From an uncultured Eggerthella sp. (GTDB taxonomy: Bacteria > Actinomycetota > Coriobacteriia > Coriobacteriales > Eggerthellaceae): a DNA stretch of 53,850 nucleotides. The translations under genes were made by a program, and so were the position numbers. This document shows positions 16,631 through 25,582 of the stretch, piece after piece. Every line of letters starts with the position of its first letter. The first letter of the stretch is position 1. The notes beneath the pieces were generated by a model. That model searched no databases and was not told the origin of the DNA. It saw only the letters and a list, made by a program, of their open reading frames with translations. Location of the stretch: positions 1 through 53,850 of the forward strand of contig USPD01000006.1 of the NCBI GenBank assembly GCA_900556585.1, written 5' to 3'.

Positions 16631-17353
16631 CTAAAACCCATTTTCCAGCAAGAAGTCTTTGGTAATACCCGAACCTCCTGCAGTGTTGCTATTTCTATTT
16701 GAGATATTCGAATTATGAAGTTGCTGATCATTTTGAAAAGCATGTTGTTTCAAAGAAATGAATCCAGATTCGCCCAGCAGACGCTCAACGTATTTCCCTA
16801 TGCAATCATTCTCCAAGTTCACTACATCCCCCAGCTTTTTAGAGGCGAGGTTTGTTTGTGCACGAGTGTGAGGAATAACTGAAACGCTAAACTGCTTTGA
16901 ATCAACTGAAGCAACAGTAAGGCTAATCCCATCAATAGCGATGGAGCCCTTTTCTACAATGAGACGCAAAATTTCCGGCGAAGAGGAAATGGAATACCAC
17001 ACGGCATTGTCGTCTTCCTTTATTGAAGCAATAGTCCCAATACCATCAATATGGCCAGATACTATATGGCCACCAAAGCGTCCATTTGCAGCCATTGCGC
17101 GTTCAAGATTAACAGGGCTTCCCACTCGGAGCTTGCCTAAAGATGAACGATTAAGCGTTTCATGCATCACATCGGCAGAAAAGGTATCGCGCGTGAAACT
17201 TGTTACGGTAAGGCACACGCCATTAGTGGCAATGCTGTCTCCAAGATGAACATCTTCTAAAACAGTTTTTGCCCTAACAGTAAGAACACATGAATGAGCG
17301 CCCTTGCGAATAGAAGCGATCGTACCTACTTCTTCTATGATGCCGGTAAACAT
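16631..17353 (-). CDS. ribE: Riboflavin synthase alpha chain
   Basis: A 240-residue riboflavin synthase built from two lumazine-binding repeats: 1-95 (MFTGIIEEVGTI, GVCLTV) and about 96-190 (GGHIVSGHIDG, IDGISLTV, VIPHTR). It dismutates two lumazines to riboflavin. Relatives are about 200-215 residues long. The extra length is an insertion of about 35 Asn/Gln/Ser-rich residues after the YVERLL segment, before the normal C-terminal trimerisation peptide ITKDFLLENGF. The ATG abuts the ribD stop codon (TAAATG). Confidence 0.95.
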   Translation of the reverse strand: MFTGIIEEVGTIASIRKGAHSCVLTVRAKTVLEDVHLGDSIATNGVCLTVTSFTRDTFSADVMHETLNRSSLGKLRVGSPVNLERAMAANGRFGGHIVSGHIDGIGTIASIKEDDNAVWYSISSSPEILRLIVEKGSIAIDGISLTVASVDSKQFSVSVIPHTRAQTNLASKKLGDVVNLENDCIGKYVERLLGESGFISLKQHAFQNDQQLHNSNISNRNSNTAGGSGITKDFLLENGF

Positions 17354-18532
17354 TTAATTCACCTCGCATTCAAGAAGATAGTCATCACCTAAACGCTTTG
17401 GGGTTACCTGCGCGAACTGAAGCGCTTCCTTTGGCAAGGCAACACCAGTACCACCAATAGGGCCAGGTGCTTCCGCTCCTCCAAAAATTTTTGGAGCAAT
17501 ATAGGCATGAACTTCATCTACAAGCTTTGCTTCAATTAGCGCGGCATGAATAGCGGAACCGCCTTCAACGTATACACTGTCTATGCCTTGCTCCCCTAAC
17601 TTAGCTAGAAGATCAACCATGTCAACACGGCCGTTTTTTGTTGCCGCGACTATGACGTTGCAACCACAATTTTGCAATTCCTCAATACGCTGTTCTGAGT
17701 TCGAAACCGTTGCAATTATCGTAGGAACATCTTTTGCGGTTGCTACTACATTTGCCTCTAACGGAATACGAAGGGTACTATCCAAAACCACACGAACAGG
17801 ATTATTGCCACAGCCCAAACCAGGAAATGGATCGTCCATCAAAGAAGAATCACACTTCCATGAAACAATGTTGTTCTGACTTTCTTCAAGCCTACAAGCA
17901 AGTGAAGGATTATCGGATAAAACAGTTCCTATGCCTACCATAATGGCAGCAAATCTATGACGCTGCACATGAACATGAGCTCTTGCTATTTCTCCCGTAA
18001 TCCACTTTGATGCCCCAGTCTTTGTGGCAATTTTGCCATCAAGCGTCATTGCGTACTTGACCACAACATAGGGGCGCTTAGTTTTGATGTAATGGAAAAA
18101 TACCTTGTTGATATCAAGGCATTCTTGAAGCAAAACATTTTCCGTTACTTCAATGCCAGCTTCACGCAACTGAGCTATGCCCTTGCCCGCAACCAAAGGA
18201 TTCGGATCAGGGGCTCCCATTACTACACGTGCTACATCATGCTCAATAATCGCTTCCGTACAGGGAGGCGTCTTGCCCCAATGGCAGCAAGGCTCAAGTG
18301 TTACATAGAGCGTTGATCCACTAGGATCTTCACTGCAATGAGCAAACGCTTCACGTTCTGCATGCAAATTACCGCACTTTGTATGCCAACCTTCCCCTAT
18401 AACATGTCCGTTTTTTACCAAAACAGCCCCCACCATAGGATTAGGATTAGTCCAGCCAAGGCCATTGCGCGCAAGATCAAGAGCGCGACGCATATAGCGT
18501 TCATCAATTGCTTGTTGAGTAGAATCGGCCAA
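17354..18532 (-). CDS. ribD: Bifunctional riboflavin deaminase-reductase RibD
   Basis: A 392-residue enzyme. Residues about 10-150 are the zinc cytidine-deaminase-like domain (NPMVGAVLVKNG, HAEREAF, EPCCHWGKTPPC). Residues about 150-392 are the NADPH-dependent ribityl reductase (VVKYAMTLDGKIAT, EGGSAIHAALIEAKLVDEV). It performs the second and third pyrimidine steps of riboflavin synthesis. The start codon is TTG at 18532, nine bases after AAAGGAGG. No ATG fits. It is the first gene of the rib operon, about 75 bases downstream of the riboswitch terminator, so FMN should turn the operon off. Confidence 0.95.
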   Translation of the reverse strand: MADSTQQAIDERYMRRALDLARNGLGWTNPNPMVGAVLVKNGHVIGEGWHTKCGNLHAEREAFAHCSEDPSGSTLYVTLEPCCHWGKTPPCTEAIIEHDVARVVMGAPDPNPLVAGKGIAQLREAGIEVTENVLLQECLDINKVFFHYIKTKRPYVVVKYAMTLDGKIATKTGASKWITGEIARAHVHVQRHRFAAIMVGIGTVLSDNPSLACRLEESQNNIVSWKCDSSLMDDPFPGLGCGNNPVRVVLDSTLRIPLEANVVATAKDVPTIIATVSNSEQRIEELQNCGCNVIVAATKNGRVDMVDLLAKLGEQGIDSVYVEGGSAIHAALIEAKLVDEVHAYIAPKIFGGAEAPGPIGGTGVALPKEALQFAQVTPKRLGDDYLLECEVN

Positions 18533-18606
18533 GTAGCAACACCTCCTTTCTTTTCATTTGCCGCGAATACAATTTCGGGAAATGATGTAAGGAGTTTGCT
18601 CATATA

Positions 18607-18638
18607 AGAAAAGCCCTGAAACATACGTTCCAGGGCTT
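18607..18638 (-). terminator. Expression-platform terminator of the FMN riboswitch
   Basis: AAGCCCTG (18611-18618) pairs with CAGGGCTT (18631-18638), with partial extension into the loop. In minus-strand RNA the stem is followed by TTCTTATAT. It lies between the aptamer and ribD, as expected for transcriptional attenuation. Confidence 0.8.
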
Positions 18639-18680
18639 GATATATAAACACGTACGTCATGAAAGACGGCATTCATCATC

Positions 18681-18852
18681 TTCTTCCATCCGGACTTTAA
18701 CCGTTGGCCTCGGATTTTCACCGAATCAGCCCAGTTAAAATCTTTTATGCCGCATCACTCATGAGCACTGCAGTTAAAAGAAACTAGCTGGGGTCGCGGG
18801 CTTTGCACATTTATGCGTTACCGCCAGTGAGGAATTTCACCTCGCCCTGAAG
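18681..18852 (-). ncRNA. FMN riboswitch (RFN element)
   Basis: Read on the minus strand, all RFN signature blocks are present in order: AGGGCGAGGTGAAATTCC, CCTCACTGGCGGTAA, AAGCCCGCGACC, CCGAGGCCAACGGTTAAAG and TCCGGATGGAAGAAGATG. The first and last blocks close the P1 helix. It precedes ribD and a terminator. The aptamer is complete, so it should sense FMN and switch off ribDE-ribBA-ribH. Confidence 0.97.
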
Positions 18853-18921
18853 ATTGTATTCAATTTTGTTCGAGAAAAACTATAGCACAGTAAAGCCATA
18901 GCGCAATACAATTCTTATATC

Positions 18922-18954
18922 AAAAAAAGTGAACCACCCAAAGGTGGTTCACTT
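18922..18954 (-). terminator. Rho-independent terminator of the por operon
   Basis: AAGTGAACCACC (18927-18938) pairs perfectly with GGTGGTTCACTT (18943-18954) around CAAA. In minus-strand RNA a run of seven Us follows, overlapping the stem end. It lies 65 bases past porB and insulates the por operon from the riboswitch. Confidence 0.93.
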
Positions 18955-19018
18955 CAATGAGTTTGAGAATTGTTCAGTTAGAAAAAACTTCTCTAACTGC
19001 TTTCGAAGGTTTCAAACT

Positions 19019-19963
19019 CTACAGGTTCTTGGAGCCTTCTACGCGGCCTTCCAGATATGCCCAGTAGTTATCAACGTCATTCTGAATTTCCTCAAGCAAA
19101 GCTTCATTGCCTGGCTTAAACAGATGCTTAAAGCGACCTTGTGGCTTCAAGAATTCCGTAACTGGAATTAAGTTTTTCTCACGAACAGGCGTGAGCTTCC
19201 ACTTGCCATTTTCAACCTCAAACAAAGGCCAGAACTTTGAGTTAACTGCCAAGCGGCAAATTTCAGCAGTCATGCCTGAATCTACACGCCAACCACGAGG
19301 GCAAGGGGCCATGATGTTCAAGAAAGCAGGACCATCTACCGCAATAGCCTTTTCCGCCTTGTTCACCAAGTCACGCCAGTTACCTACCGTAGCCTGAGCA
19401 ACATAAGGAACACCGTGAGCAGCCATAATGGATGCTAGATCCTTGCGAGCTTCGATTTTGCCCTGCTGAACCTTACCTACCTCAGAAGTGGTTGCCCAAG
19501 CACCCTTAGGAGTAGCAGAAGAACGCTGAATACCAGTGTTCATATAAGCACCGTTGTCGTAGCAAACATATACGATGTCGTGACCGCGTTCCATTGCACC
19601 AGACAAAGACTGAAGACCAATGTCGTAAGTGCCACCGTCGCCACCAAATGCTACAAACTTAATCTTTTTATCGGCAGGAATTTTACCTGCGCGCTGAAGA
19701 CCCTTGTATGCTGCTTCAACACCAGAAATGGTAGCGCCAGCATTAGCGAATGCATTATGAATAAAAGGAACTTCCCAAGCATTATCTGGATAGATAGTTG
19801 TGGAAACTTCCAAGCAGCCCGTTGCAGAGCAGCAAACTACATCGTAATCGTTGCGGCCCATGAGAACCTGGCGCACTGCCATGGAAGCGCCGCAGCCGCC
19901 ACACAGGCGATGGCCTGGAGCCAAATCGTCGGGGCGGGCAGAAAGTTGCTTAATGTTAGCCAT
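19019..19963 (-). CDS. porB: Pyruvate:ferredoxin oxidoreductase, beta subunit
   Basis: A 314-residue thiamine-diphosphate subunit. GHRLCGGCGAS and CCSATGCLEVS supply cluster cysteines, and GGDGGTYDIG...YDNGAYMNTG is the TPP/Mg binding motif. With the gamma, delta and alpha subunits upstream it oxidises pyruvate plus CoA to acetyl-CoA and CO2, reducing ferredoxin. It is the last gene of porGDAB. The 4-subunit form is typical of archaea and of some anaerobic bacteria. 2-Oxoisovalerate or 2-oxoglutarate specificity cannot be strictly excluded from sequence reading. Confidence 0.92.
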   Translation of the reverse strand: MANIKQLSARPDDLAPGHRLCGGCGASMAVRQVLMGRNDYDVVCCSATGCLEVSTTIYPDNAWEVPFIHNAFANAGATISGVEAAYKGLQRAGKIPADKKIKFVAFGGDGGTYDIGLQSLSGAMERGHDIVYVCYDNGAYMNTGIQRSSATPKGAWATTSEVGKVQQGKIEARKDLASIMAAHGVPYVAQATVGNWRDLVNKAEKAIAVDGPAFLNIMAPCPRGWRVDSGMTAEICRLAVNSKFWPLFEVENGKWKLTPVREKNLIPVTEFLKPQGRFKHLFKPGNEALLEEIQNDVDNYWAYLEGRVEGSKNL

Positions 19964-19974
19964 ACTATTGCCCC

Positions 19975-21162
19975 TTACTCTTCAATACCGAGATACGTAA
20001 TGGAACCGTCATAAGTGCCCTGAGCACGCTGCTCAAGTTCAGTGAATACCTGATTCATCTGATCCAAGGTAATATCAGCGCCACCAAGACCAGCAATGTA
20101 ATCACTTACAGGAATCTGAAGACCTGCTGCCTGGAATGCTGCACGAACTTCAAGAGCAAGAGGAGCATGAGGAGAACCAAAGGAATCGGAGCGGTCAATT
20201 ACCGCAACTGCCTTTGCGTTCTTGCAAGCATCAACAATCTGCTGAGCAGGGAATGGACGGAAGATGCGAGGGCGAACAACGCCAACCTTCTTGCCTTCCG
20301 CACGGAGAACACGTGCCTGATGACGAGCATTGCCAGCACAAGAGCCCAAAACAACAATGAGATAATCAGCGTCTTCAGTGCCCCAGCTATCAACAAGATC
20401 AAATGAACGGCCTGTAATGTCTGCCCATTCTTTACCATGCTTTTCGAATGCCTCAAGTGCATTGTCCAGTGCATGACGTTCGCTCAACTTGTACTTCATA
20501 TAGCCGTTGCCAAGCGTTGCAAACATACCATGGCCTACAGGATTTTCTGTATCCAGCAGAGGATAGAGTGGCTTGTAGTCACCCACGAAATCCTTAACTG
20601 CCTGATCTTCCTCCATTACGCAATTGTCCATTGCGTGAGAAGTAACAAAACCATCAAGGGTAGTAAGTACTGGCAATAAAACATTAGGATCTTCTGCAAC
20701 TTTAAAAGCAATAATGGTGTTGTCATATGCTTCCTGAGCTGTTTCAGCAAACATCATTGCCCAACCAGTATCACGAACACCCATAATGTCAGAATGATCA
20801 CCGTGAATATTAATAGGAGCAGAAAGTGCACGGTTTGCGTTTGCCATAACAATTGGGCAGCGCATACCAGCAGCAATATGTAATTCCTCCCACATGAACG
20901 CCAAGCCCTGTGAAGCCGTTGCAGTTGCTACACGAGCGCCTGCAGCAGAAGCACCGATACAAGCAGAAAGAGCAGAATGCTCAGATTCTACTGGCACATA
21001 TTCAGTAGTTACCTTGCCATCAGCTACAAACTTTGCATAGCCTTCAACGATGGTGGTCTGAGGAGTGATAGGATAAGCCGCCATTACATCAGGGTTAACC
21101 TGACGGAAAGCGTCAGCAATCATCTGATTGCCAGTAGCGGAAAACATTTTCTTTTCAGCCAT
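19975..21162 (-). CDS. porA: Pyruvate:ferredoxin oxidoreductase, alpha subunit
   Basis: A 395-residue alpha subunit with the conserved AAYPITPQTTIVEG, EYVPVESEHSALSACIGASAAGARVATATASQG and INIHGDHSD segments that form the pyruvate pocket. It has the pyruvate (Por) type rather than the longer gamma-fused type of 2-oxoglutarate enzymes. It lies 2 bases after porD and 11 bases before porB. Confidence 0.93.
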   Translation of the reverse strand: MAEKKMFSATGNQMIADAFRQVNPDVMAAYPITPQTTIVEGYAKFVADGKVTTEYVPVESEHSALSACIGASAAGARVATATASQGLAFMWEELHIAAGMRCPIVMANANRALSAPINIHGDHSDIMGVRDTGWAMMFAETAQEAYDNTIIAFKVAEDPNVLLPVLTTLDGFVTSHAMDNCVMEEDQAVKDFVGDYKPLYPLLDTENPVGHGMFATLGNGYMKYKLSERHALDNALEAFEKHGKEWADITGRSFDLVDSWGTEDADYLIVVLGSCAGNARHQARVLRAEGKKVGVVRPRIFRPFPAQQIVDACKNAKAVAVIDRSDSFGSPHAPLALEVRAAFQAAGLQIPVSDYIAGLGGADITLDQMNQVFTELEQRAQGTYDGSITYLGIEE

Positions 21163-21164
21163 GT

Positions 21165-21497
21165 TTACTCCCCTTCCTGTTCCTGAGCTTCAGATTCGGG
21201 GATAAGCTCCAAGGCGCCGAATTTGCATTCATGAACACATACACCGCAGCCTTTGCAGTGGAACAAATCAATGCCCGTCATTTCGCCATCTTTAATTTGA
21301 ATAGATGAATCAGGACAATACATCCAGCACAACATGCAGTTCGTGCACTTTTCAGAATCCCATACAGGACGATTTGAACGCCAACCGCCGGTATAGCAAT
21401 TTTTGGAGGTACCGCCTTCAGGGCAAACATAGCCTACTGGAAAATCAGAAGGCTTCCAATTCTCGTAATTCGAGCCATCGAATTCGTACTTGGACAT
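21165..21497 (-). CDS. porD: Pyruvate:ferredoxin oxidoreductase, delta (ferredoxin) subunit
   Basis: A 110-residue subunit with two [4Fe-4S] motifs, CTNCMLCWMYCP and CKGCGVCVHECK, carrying electrons from the beta subunit to external ferredoxin. The family's N-terminal VGYVCPEGGTSKNCYTGGWR is present. The ATG shares one base with the porG stop (TAATG), indicating translational coupling. Confidence 0.93.
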   Translation of the reverse strand: MSKYEFDGSNYENWKPSDFPVGYVCPEGGTSKNCYTGGWRSNRPVWDSEKCTNCMLCWMYCPDSSIQIKDGEMTGIDLFHCKGCGVCVHECKFGALELIPESEAQEQEGE

Positions 21498-22069
21498 TAC
21501 TCTTGCACCTCCTGATATGCACGCTCAGCCGCAGCAAGATTTGCATCAATCATTTCCTGAGAGAACTTCTTACCAAACGTAATAACTAAGCGCTCTTTAA
21601 CAAGGTCAAGCGGGAACAAACCAGTAACCTTTGCCAGAGCACCAACAATAGGAGTATTGGGCATGTCCTTTTTGATGGTTGCAAGAGCAATACCAGAAGC
21701 ATCAACAGTTGCAACTCGCATAGAAGCTGGAGCATTTACTGCTGCGCGTGCTTCTGCAGGAGTCATGGTGGTATTAAAAATTAAAATACCATCCTCATGA
21801 ATGCCCTCCATCACGTCAGTAGATGCCAGCAAAGTATCATCAAGAATGATAACAATGTCAGGATTTTGAATATTATTGTGAACCTCAATTGGTTCGCTAG
21901 AAACGCGCGTATACGCTTTCAGGGGTGCGCCCGTACGCTCCGGGCCGTACTCGGGCATGGCCTGGATGTAGTTACCCTGGAGCAGCGCCGTGTCCGCTAC
22001 GAGCTTTGCCGCCGTTACCGCACCTTGTCCGGCACGGGCATGCCAGCGGATTTCGGTCAACTGTGACAT
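21497..22069 (-). CDS. porG: Pyruvate:ferredoxin oxidoreductase, gamma subunit
   Basis: A 190-residue gamma subunit with the opening EIRWHARAGQGAVTAAKLVA and MPEYGPERTGAPLKAYTR. It is the first gene of porGDAB with RBS GAGAGGAGAGG. The 175 bases upstream (22070-22244) must hold the operon promoter. I see no strong sigma-70 match there. Confidence 0.93.
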   Translation of the reverse strand: MSQLTEIRWHARAGQGAVTAAKLVADTALLQGNYIQAMPEYGPERTGAPLKAYTRVSSEPIEVHNNIQNPDIVIILDDTLLASTDVMEGIHEDGILIFNTTMTPAEARAAVNAPASMRVATVDASGIALATIKKDMPNTPIVGALAKVTGLFPLDLVKERLVITFGKKFSQEMIDANLAAAERAYQEVQE

Positions 22070-22244
22070 ACCTCTCCTCTCGATAAATGAATGCTTTTAA
22101 CAAGCCTCTTCATTCTATCGAGCGCACAAAGAATGCCTTTGCGGGTTTCCAAACAAGTCCTTTCTTGTTCGGTAGACGGAAACGCCAAGCCCTCATCGGT
22201 TGACTTCGTGAGGTGAACGGTTGAACAAGTTATCTCAATTATTT

Positions 22245-24500
22245 CTACGTCCAGAATTGAACCATTTCTATAATGTCTTGGTATGCCCAATCATATACAT
22301 CTGAGTACCAACCAGTTTCAGGAACCAAGCAAACAAGCGTTACATACAAAATACTGAGCGCCACTGCCACCTGTATTCCGCGCAAATACATTTCATGTGA
22401 TTTAGAGAAGAGAAGCTTCCCTTCTTCCGTTTTCGCGCGAGCAGACAAAGCGTCATTAGCAACGAAAGCTAACAGAACCGCAGGCATTAAGAAAAGCGTA
22501 CTGTAGTCTGCCGTATAGCGTTGCAATATACCCGCCATTTGAGCGTCCATGCAAGCAACAACTACACCAGAAATAAGCATTGTAATTACAACACCTGCAA
22601 TTGTGTTAGTTGAACGAACTTTAAATCGATACTTCAAAATAGGTTTTGCAAAAGCAAGAATCCAAAGAATTGGCAAGCATACCAAGATTCCGCCAAAAGT
22701 AACTTCTTTGATTGTTTGACCTAAATAGGTAGTGTCAAACGTTGTCGGCTGAATCCAGGGGAATACTCCAGTTGTTGTAGGGGTTTGTAAGAAGTAGGCA
22801 AACAATGCGGGAAGGAACCGCCCCGGGTTACTTCCACGCTGCGTCATGTCGTTAACCGTCAAGTTGTAATTTGCGCCAAAGTCAAAAAATGATCCGAAAC
22901 GCGCTCTGTTATACAGCATGATGCCTATAGCCACCACAGCGTAAGGCGCAATAAGGCATAAAAATTCTCGGATGCCTTTTGGCGTAAAAATATGCTTTTC
23001 CGTAATAAATTTTCTCCAGAAAAGCGGGAATGCTAATAAGGAGAAAACGATAAATTGAGGGCGACATGCCACCACTAATGCCATGCAGAAAGACCCAGCC
23101 AAATACCAACCCCATGCCTTCTGTGAAGCACGTCCATGAAGCCAAAAATATAAACCCCATGCTGTAAACGCTAGGGCCATAGCAATCGGCAATGAATAGA
23201 ACGTTGGGAATTTCGCTAGATACAACATTCCCGAACACCCAACAAGAGGGATTTGTAGTAGCAGGAATAAGCCTAAACTCACCCGCTTGAAATGATACCG
23301 CGCAAATCTATCCATCAAAGCTGTGATGCCCAACACAAATGCAATGCAAGCAATCAGCACGCCAATTGCCGTCGGGAAGCTAGCGCCAGTCAATAGATAG
23401 AAAGGTAGATAGAACAGCAAAACGGGCAATACACCAAAATAAACATAATAATGACCGTCGTAATAAGCCACATCAAACAGGTATGCTTCCCCTGTTGTTT
23501 TCTGCAATTCATCACGAGCCCCCTTGTCATAAGGGTTGTCCATATCTTGGAGCCACTGCGGTGGTTCTTCTTCTAAATACAGCTGGCCATGCGCCATTGC
23601 TTTTGCCAATTCAGCATATTGCTGAGCATTTTCGCCACCTACCTTATAGGTATTAACGATGCTGTGACCATCCCATGAACCAGAATTGTATTGTGCTGTT
23701 GCAATACCAACTTGATTTGAACCAAAAAGCAAATAGGCCGTTAAGATAAACACTTCAAACGCTGTTGCGGCAACAATACATACACGACTAAAGCGAGGGT
23801 GTTCCTTTATTCTGCAGCGATAAATGCTTGACTTTGGTCTAAATACATAAATGAAAAGAAGGATTAAAAACGCTATAAAGAAGCGCAGCCCGTTGAACGC
23901 GAATGGTTGAGGGTCATTAATAACAATTGCATTTAAGATAATGGGGTAGGTAGTTTCTTCGCTTACTATTTCAAGACGAAGATCTTGTATGAGTCCGGAA
24001 CTTTGCAGGTAAAGATATTGGCTGTCTTCACTAAATGTTGAAACATCAACTTCTGGAACACCGAACGTATATTCAGTAGTGTTGAAATACGTTTCATGAG
24101 CTGAATCCGTAAAACTAATTTGAATTGTTACATTTTGAGCTGCTTGAGTATTATCAAAATCTAAATGAATATTGTGAATTTCTTTATTAAGGTCATGAAA
24201 CTCTAAAACATTTGAAGATTCAGTTAGTCTCACGGGATCATTCTGAGAAAAAGCAGAAGAACCCTGCTTATCAGGCTCAGCTATGTCCATGCCCGACTGA
24301 CTTGTTAAATTCACAGGTTCGTAGCTCGAAGAAATAAAGAAGTTCATGTTGAACAAGAAGACCTCTAAGAGTAAAGCAATAACAAAAATGATCCCTACAC
24401 GAATTGCAGCATGCTTAATATCGTGAGCATGCTCTCGGGCAAGGTCCATTCCTTCGTCTACTATATCTTCAATAGGTCTCATGTCTTCGTATTTTAACAA
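22245..24500 (-). CDS. Large polytopic membrane protein, possible GT-C-type glycosyltransferase
   Basis: A 751-residue protein. A cytoplasmic N-terminus of about 30 residues leads into one helix (IIFVIALLLEVFLFNMNFFI), then an extracytoplasmic region of about 150 residues with beta character (55-205), then roughly 11 helices. A loop near 280-345 contains Asp/Glu residues and the pattern YYDGHYYVYFGVLPVLLFYL before a helix, as in GT-C mannosyl/arabinosyl-type transferases that use lipid-linked sugars. No close named family was recognised. It stands alone on the strand, its end 175 bases before porG. A role in cell-envelope glycosylation is inference. Confidence 0.7.
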   Translation of the reverse strand: MLKYEDMRPIEDIVDEGMDLAREHAHDIKHAAIRVGIIFVIALLLEVFLFNMNFFISSSYEPVNLTSQSGMDIAEPDKQGSSAFSQNDPVRLTESSNVLEFHDLNKEIHNIHLDFDNTQAAQNVTIQISFTDSAHETYFNTTEYTFGVPEVDVSTFSEDSQYLYLQSSGLIQDLRLEIVSEETTYPIILNAIVINDPQPFAFNGLRFFIAFLILLFIYVFRPKSSIYRCRIKEHPRFSRVCIVAATAFEVFILTAYLLFGSNQVGIATAQYNSGSWDGHSIVNTYKVGGENAQQYAELAKAMAHGQLYLEEEPPQWLQDMDNPYDKGARDELQKTTGEAYLFDVAYYDGHYYVYFGVLPVLLFYLPFYLLTGASFPTAIGVLIACIAFVLGITALMDRFARYHFKRVSLGLFLLLQIPLVGCSGMLYLAKFPTFYSLPIAMALAFTAWGLYFWLHGRASQKAWGWYLAGSFCMALVVACRPQFIVFSLLAFPLFWRKFITEKHIFTPKGIREFLCLIAPYAVVAIGIMLYNRARFGSFFDFGANYNLTVNDMTQRGSNPGRFLPALFAYFLQTPTTTGVFPWIQPTTFDTTYLGQTIKEVTFGGILVCLPILWILAFAKPILKYRFKVRSTNTIAGVVITMLISGVVVACMDAQMAGILQRYTADYSTLFLMPAVLLAFVANDALSARAKTEEGKLLFSKSHEMYLRGIQVAVALSILYVTLVCLVPETGWYSDVYDWAYQDIIEMVQFWT

Positions 24501-24614
24501 TTCGATTTAAAATACCCTATGGCATATACGCTTTTATTTTATTTCCTAAAGATTCTTTTCCTTTAACGCCCTTTTACCATTGCTGTTTTGATTTGGTTTC
24601 AATTTTTGCCGAAA

Positions 24615-24651
24615 CAAAAAAAGGTGAATCCCCTAAATAAGAGAATTCACC
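24615..24651 (-). terminator. Rho-independent terminator of adk
   Basis: GGTGAATCCCC (24623-24633) and GAGAATTCACC (24641-24651) form an 11-bp stem whose two imperfect positions are G-U in minus-strand RNA. It is followed by a T-run (complement of 24615-24622). It lies 120 bases past adk and ends the ribosomal cluster at this side. Confidence 0.8.
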
Positions 24652-24770
24652 ATTAATAATTGAAATCATTTTTAATGACTGTGTAAAATTTAAGATCTGT
24701 TAAGCAAACTAGCCGCTTATCAAACCGATTGCTTGTAAATCACACAGCAATAAAAGTGTTGATCTTAGGT

Positions 24771-25400
24771 TTACTCAAGATCAAGTGCTTCAATAATTGA
24801 TTCAAAAACAAGCTCAGGATCGCGATCGCCATCAATTTCAATAAGCAAATCGCAGGCACGATAATAATCAATCAATGGAGCAGTAGAATTTTCGTAAACG
24901 TCAAGACGATTGCGTACTGTTGCCTCATTGTCATCATCACGCTGATACATTTCGCCATTGCACTTAGGGCACTGAGCATCTTTGTCAGTTCCAATATAGC
25001 CACAGTCACGGCACATACGACGAGAAGTAAGACGCTTGATAATAACTTCTTTATCAACATCTACCAATAATGCAGCATCCAATGGACGGTCCAGAGAAGC
25101 AAGCTCAGAATCAAGTGCTACTGCCTGAGTAGAAGTACGAGGGAAACCATCCAAGATAAAACCAGCTTGGGTGTCCTCATCCTGAAGACGTTCTTTAACT
25201 AAACCAATAACTACTTCATCAGGAACAAGATCACCAGCATCCATATACTTCTTTGCTTCAAGACCCAAAGGAGTTTGATTCTTTACAGCGGCGCGAAGCA
25301 TATCACCGGTAGAAATATGAGCATAACCATACTTTTCTACAAGTTTCGCAGCCTGGGTTCCTTTACCAGCGCCTGGAGCGCCCAGCAAAACGATATTCAT
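24771..25400 (-). CDS. adk: Adenylate kinase
   Basis: A 209-residue adenylate kinase that equilibrates ATP and AMP with two ADP. The P-loop is GAPGAGKGT (7-15), the AMP site is HISTGDMLR, and GFPRT is present. The LID is the long type with a zinc site C-x2-C...C-x2-C (CRDCG...CPKC, about 128-149). The frame is open upstream to 25439, but AAAGGATC lies just before the ATG at 25400, which gives the canonical MNIVLLG start. In most bacteria map-infA-rpsM follow it. Here a terminator and unrelated genes do. Confidence 0.95.
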   Translation of the reverse strand: MNIVLLGAPGAGKGTQAAKLVEKYGYAHISTGDMLRAAVKNQTPLGLEAKKYMDAGDLVPDEVVIGLVKERLQDEDTQAGFILDGFPRTSTQAVALDSELASLDRPLDAALLVDVDKEVIIKRLTSRRMCRDCGYIGTDKDAQCPKCNGEMYQRDDDNEATVRNRLDVYENSTAPLIDYYRACDLLIEIDGDRDPELVFESIIEALDLE

Positions 25401-25517
25401 AAAAGATCCTTTCTTGCGGATTCGATAAAATCGCTTCATCTATTGTAGCAAAGCAACTACTTTTACAACGTATTACATTCATTTTGCATTTTATTGATGT
25501 CATAGCTTACGCAAATT

Positions 25518-25543
25518 AAAAAAGACAGCCTAAATAGGCTGCC
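25518..25543 (-). terminator. Rho-independent terminator of secY
   Basis: Stem 25524-25531 / 25536-25543 (AGGCTG core, one G-U in minus RNA) is followed on the minus strand by six Ts. It separates secY from adk. Confidence 0.85.
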
Positions 25544-25582
25544 TTTTAAAACAACGTTTGATGTAGCAAGAAAGATCTTGCC

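Noticed and set aside
22057..22290. 77-codon minus-strand frame across the gap between the membrane protein gene and porG
   Set aside because: It starts at a TTG inside the end of the membrane protein gene without an RBS, overlaps the porG start, and shows no recognisable domain.
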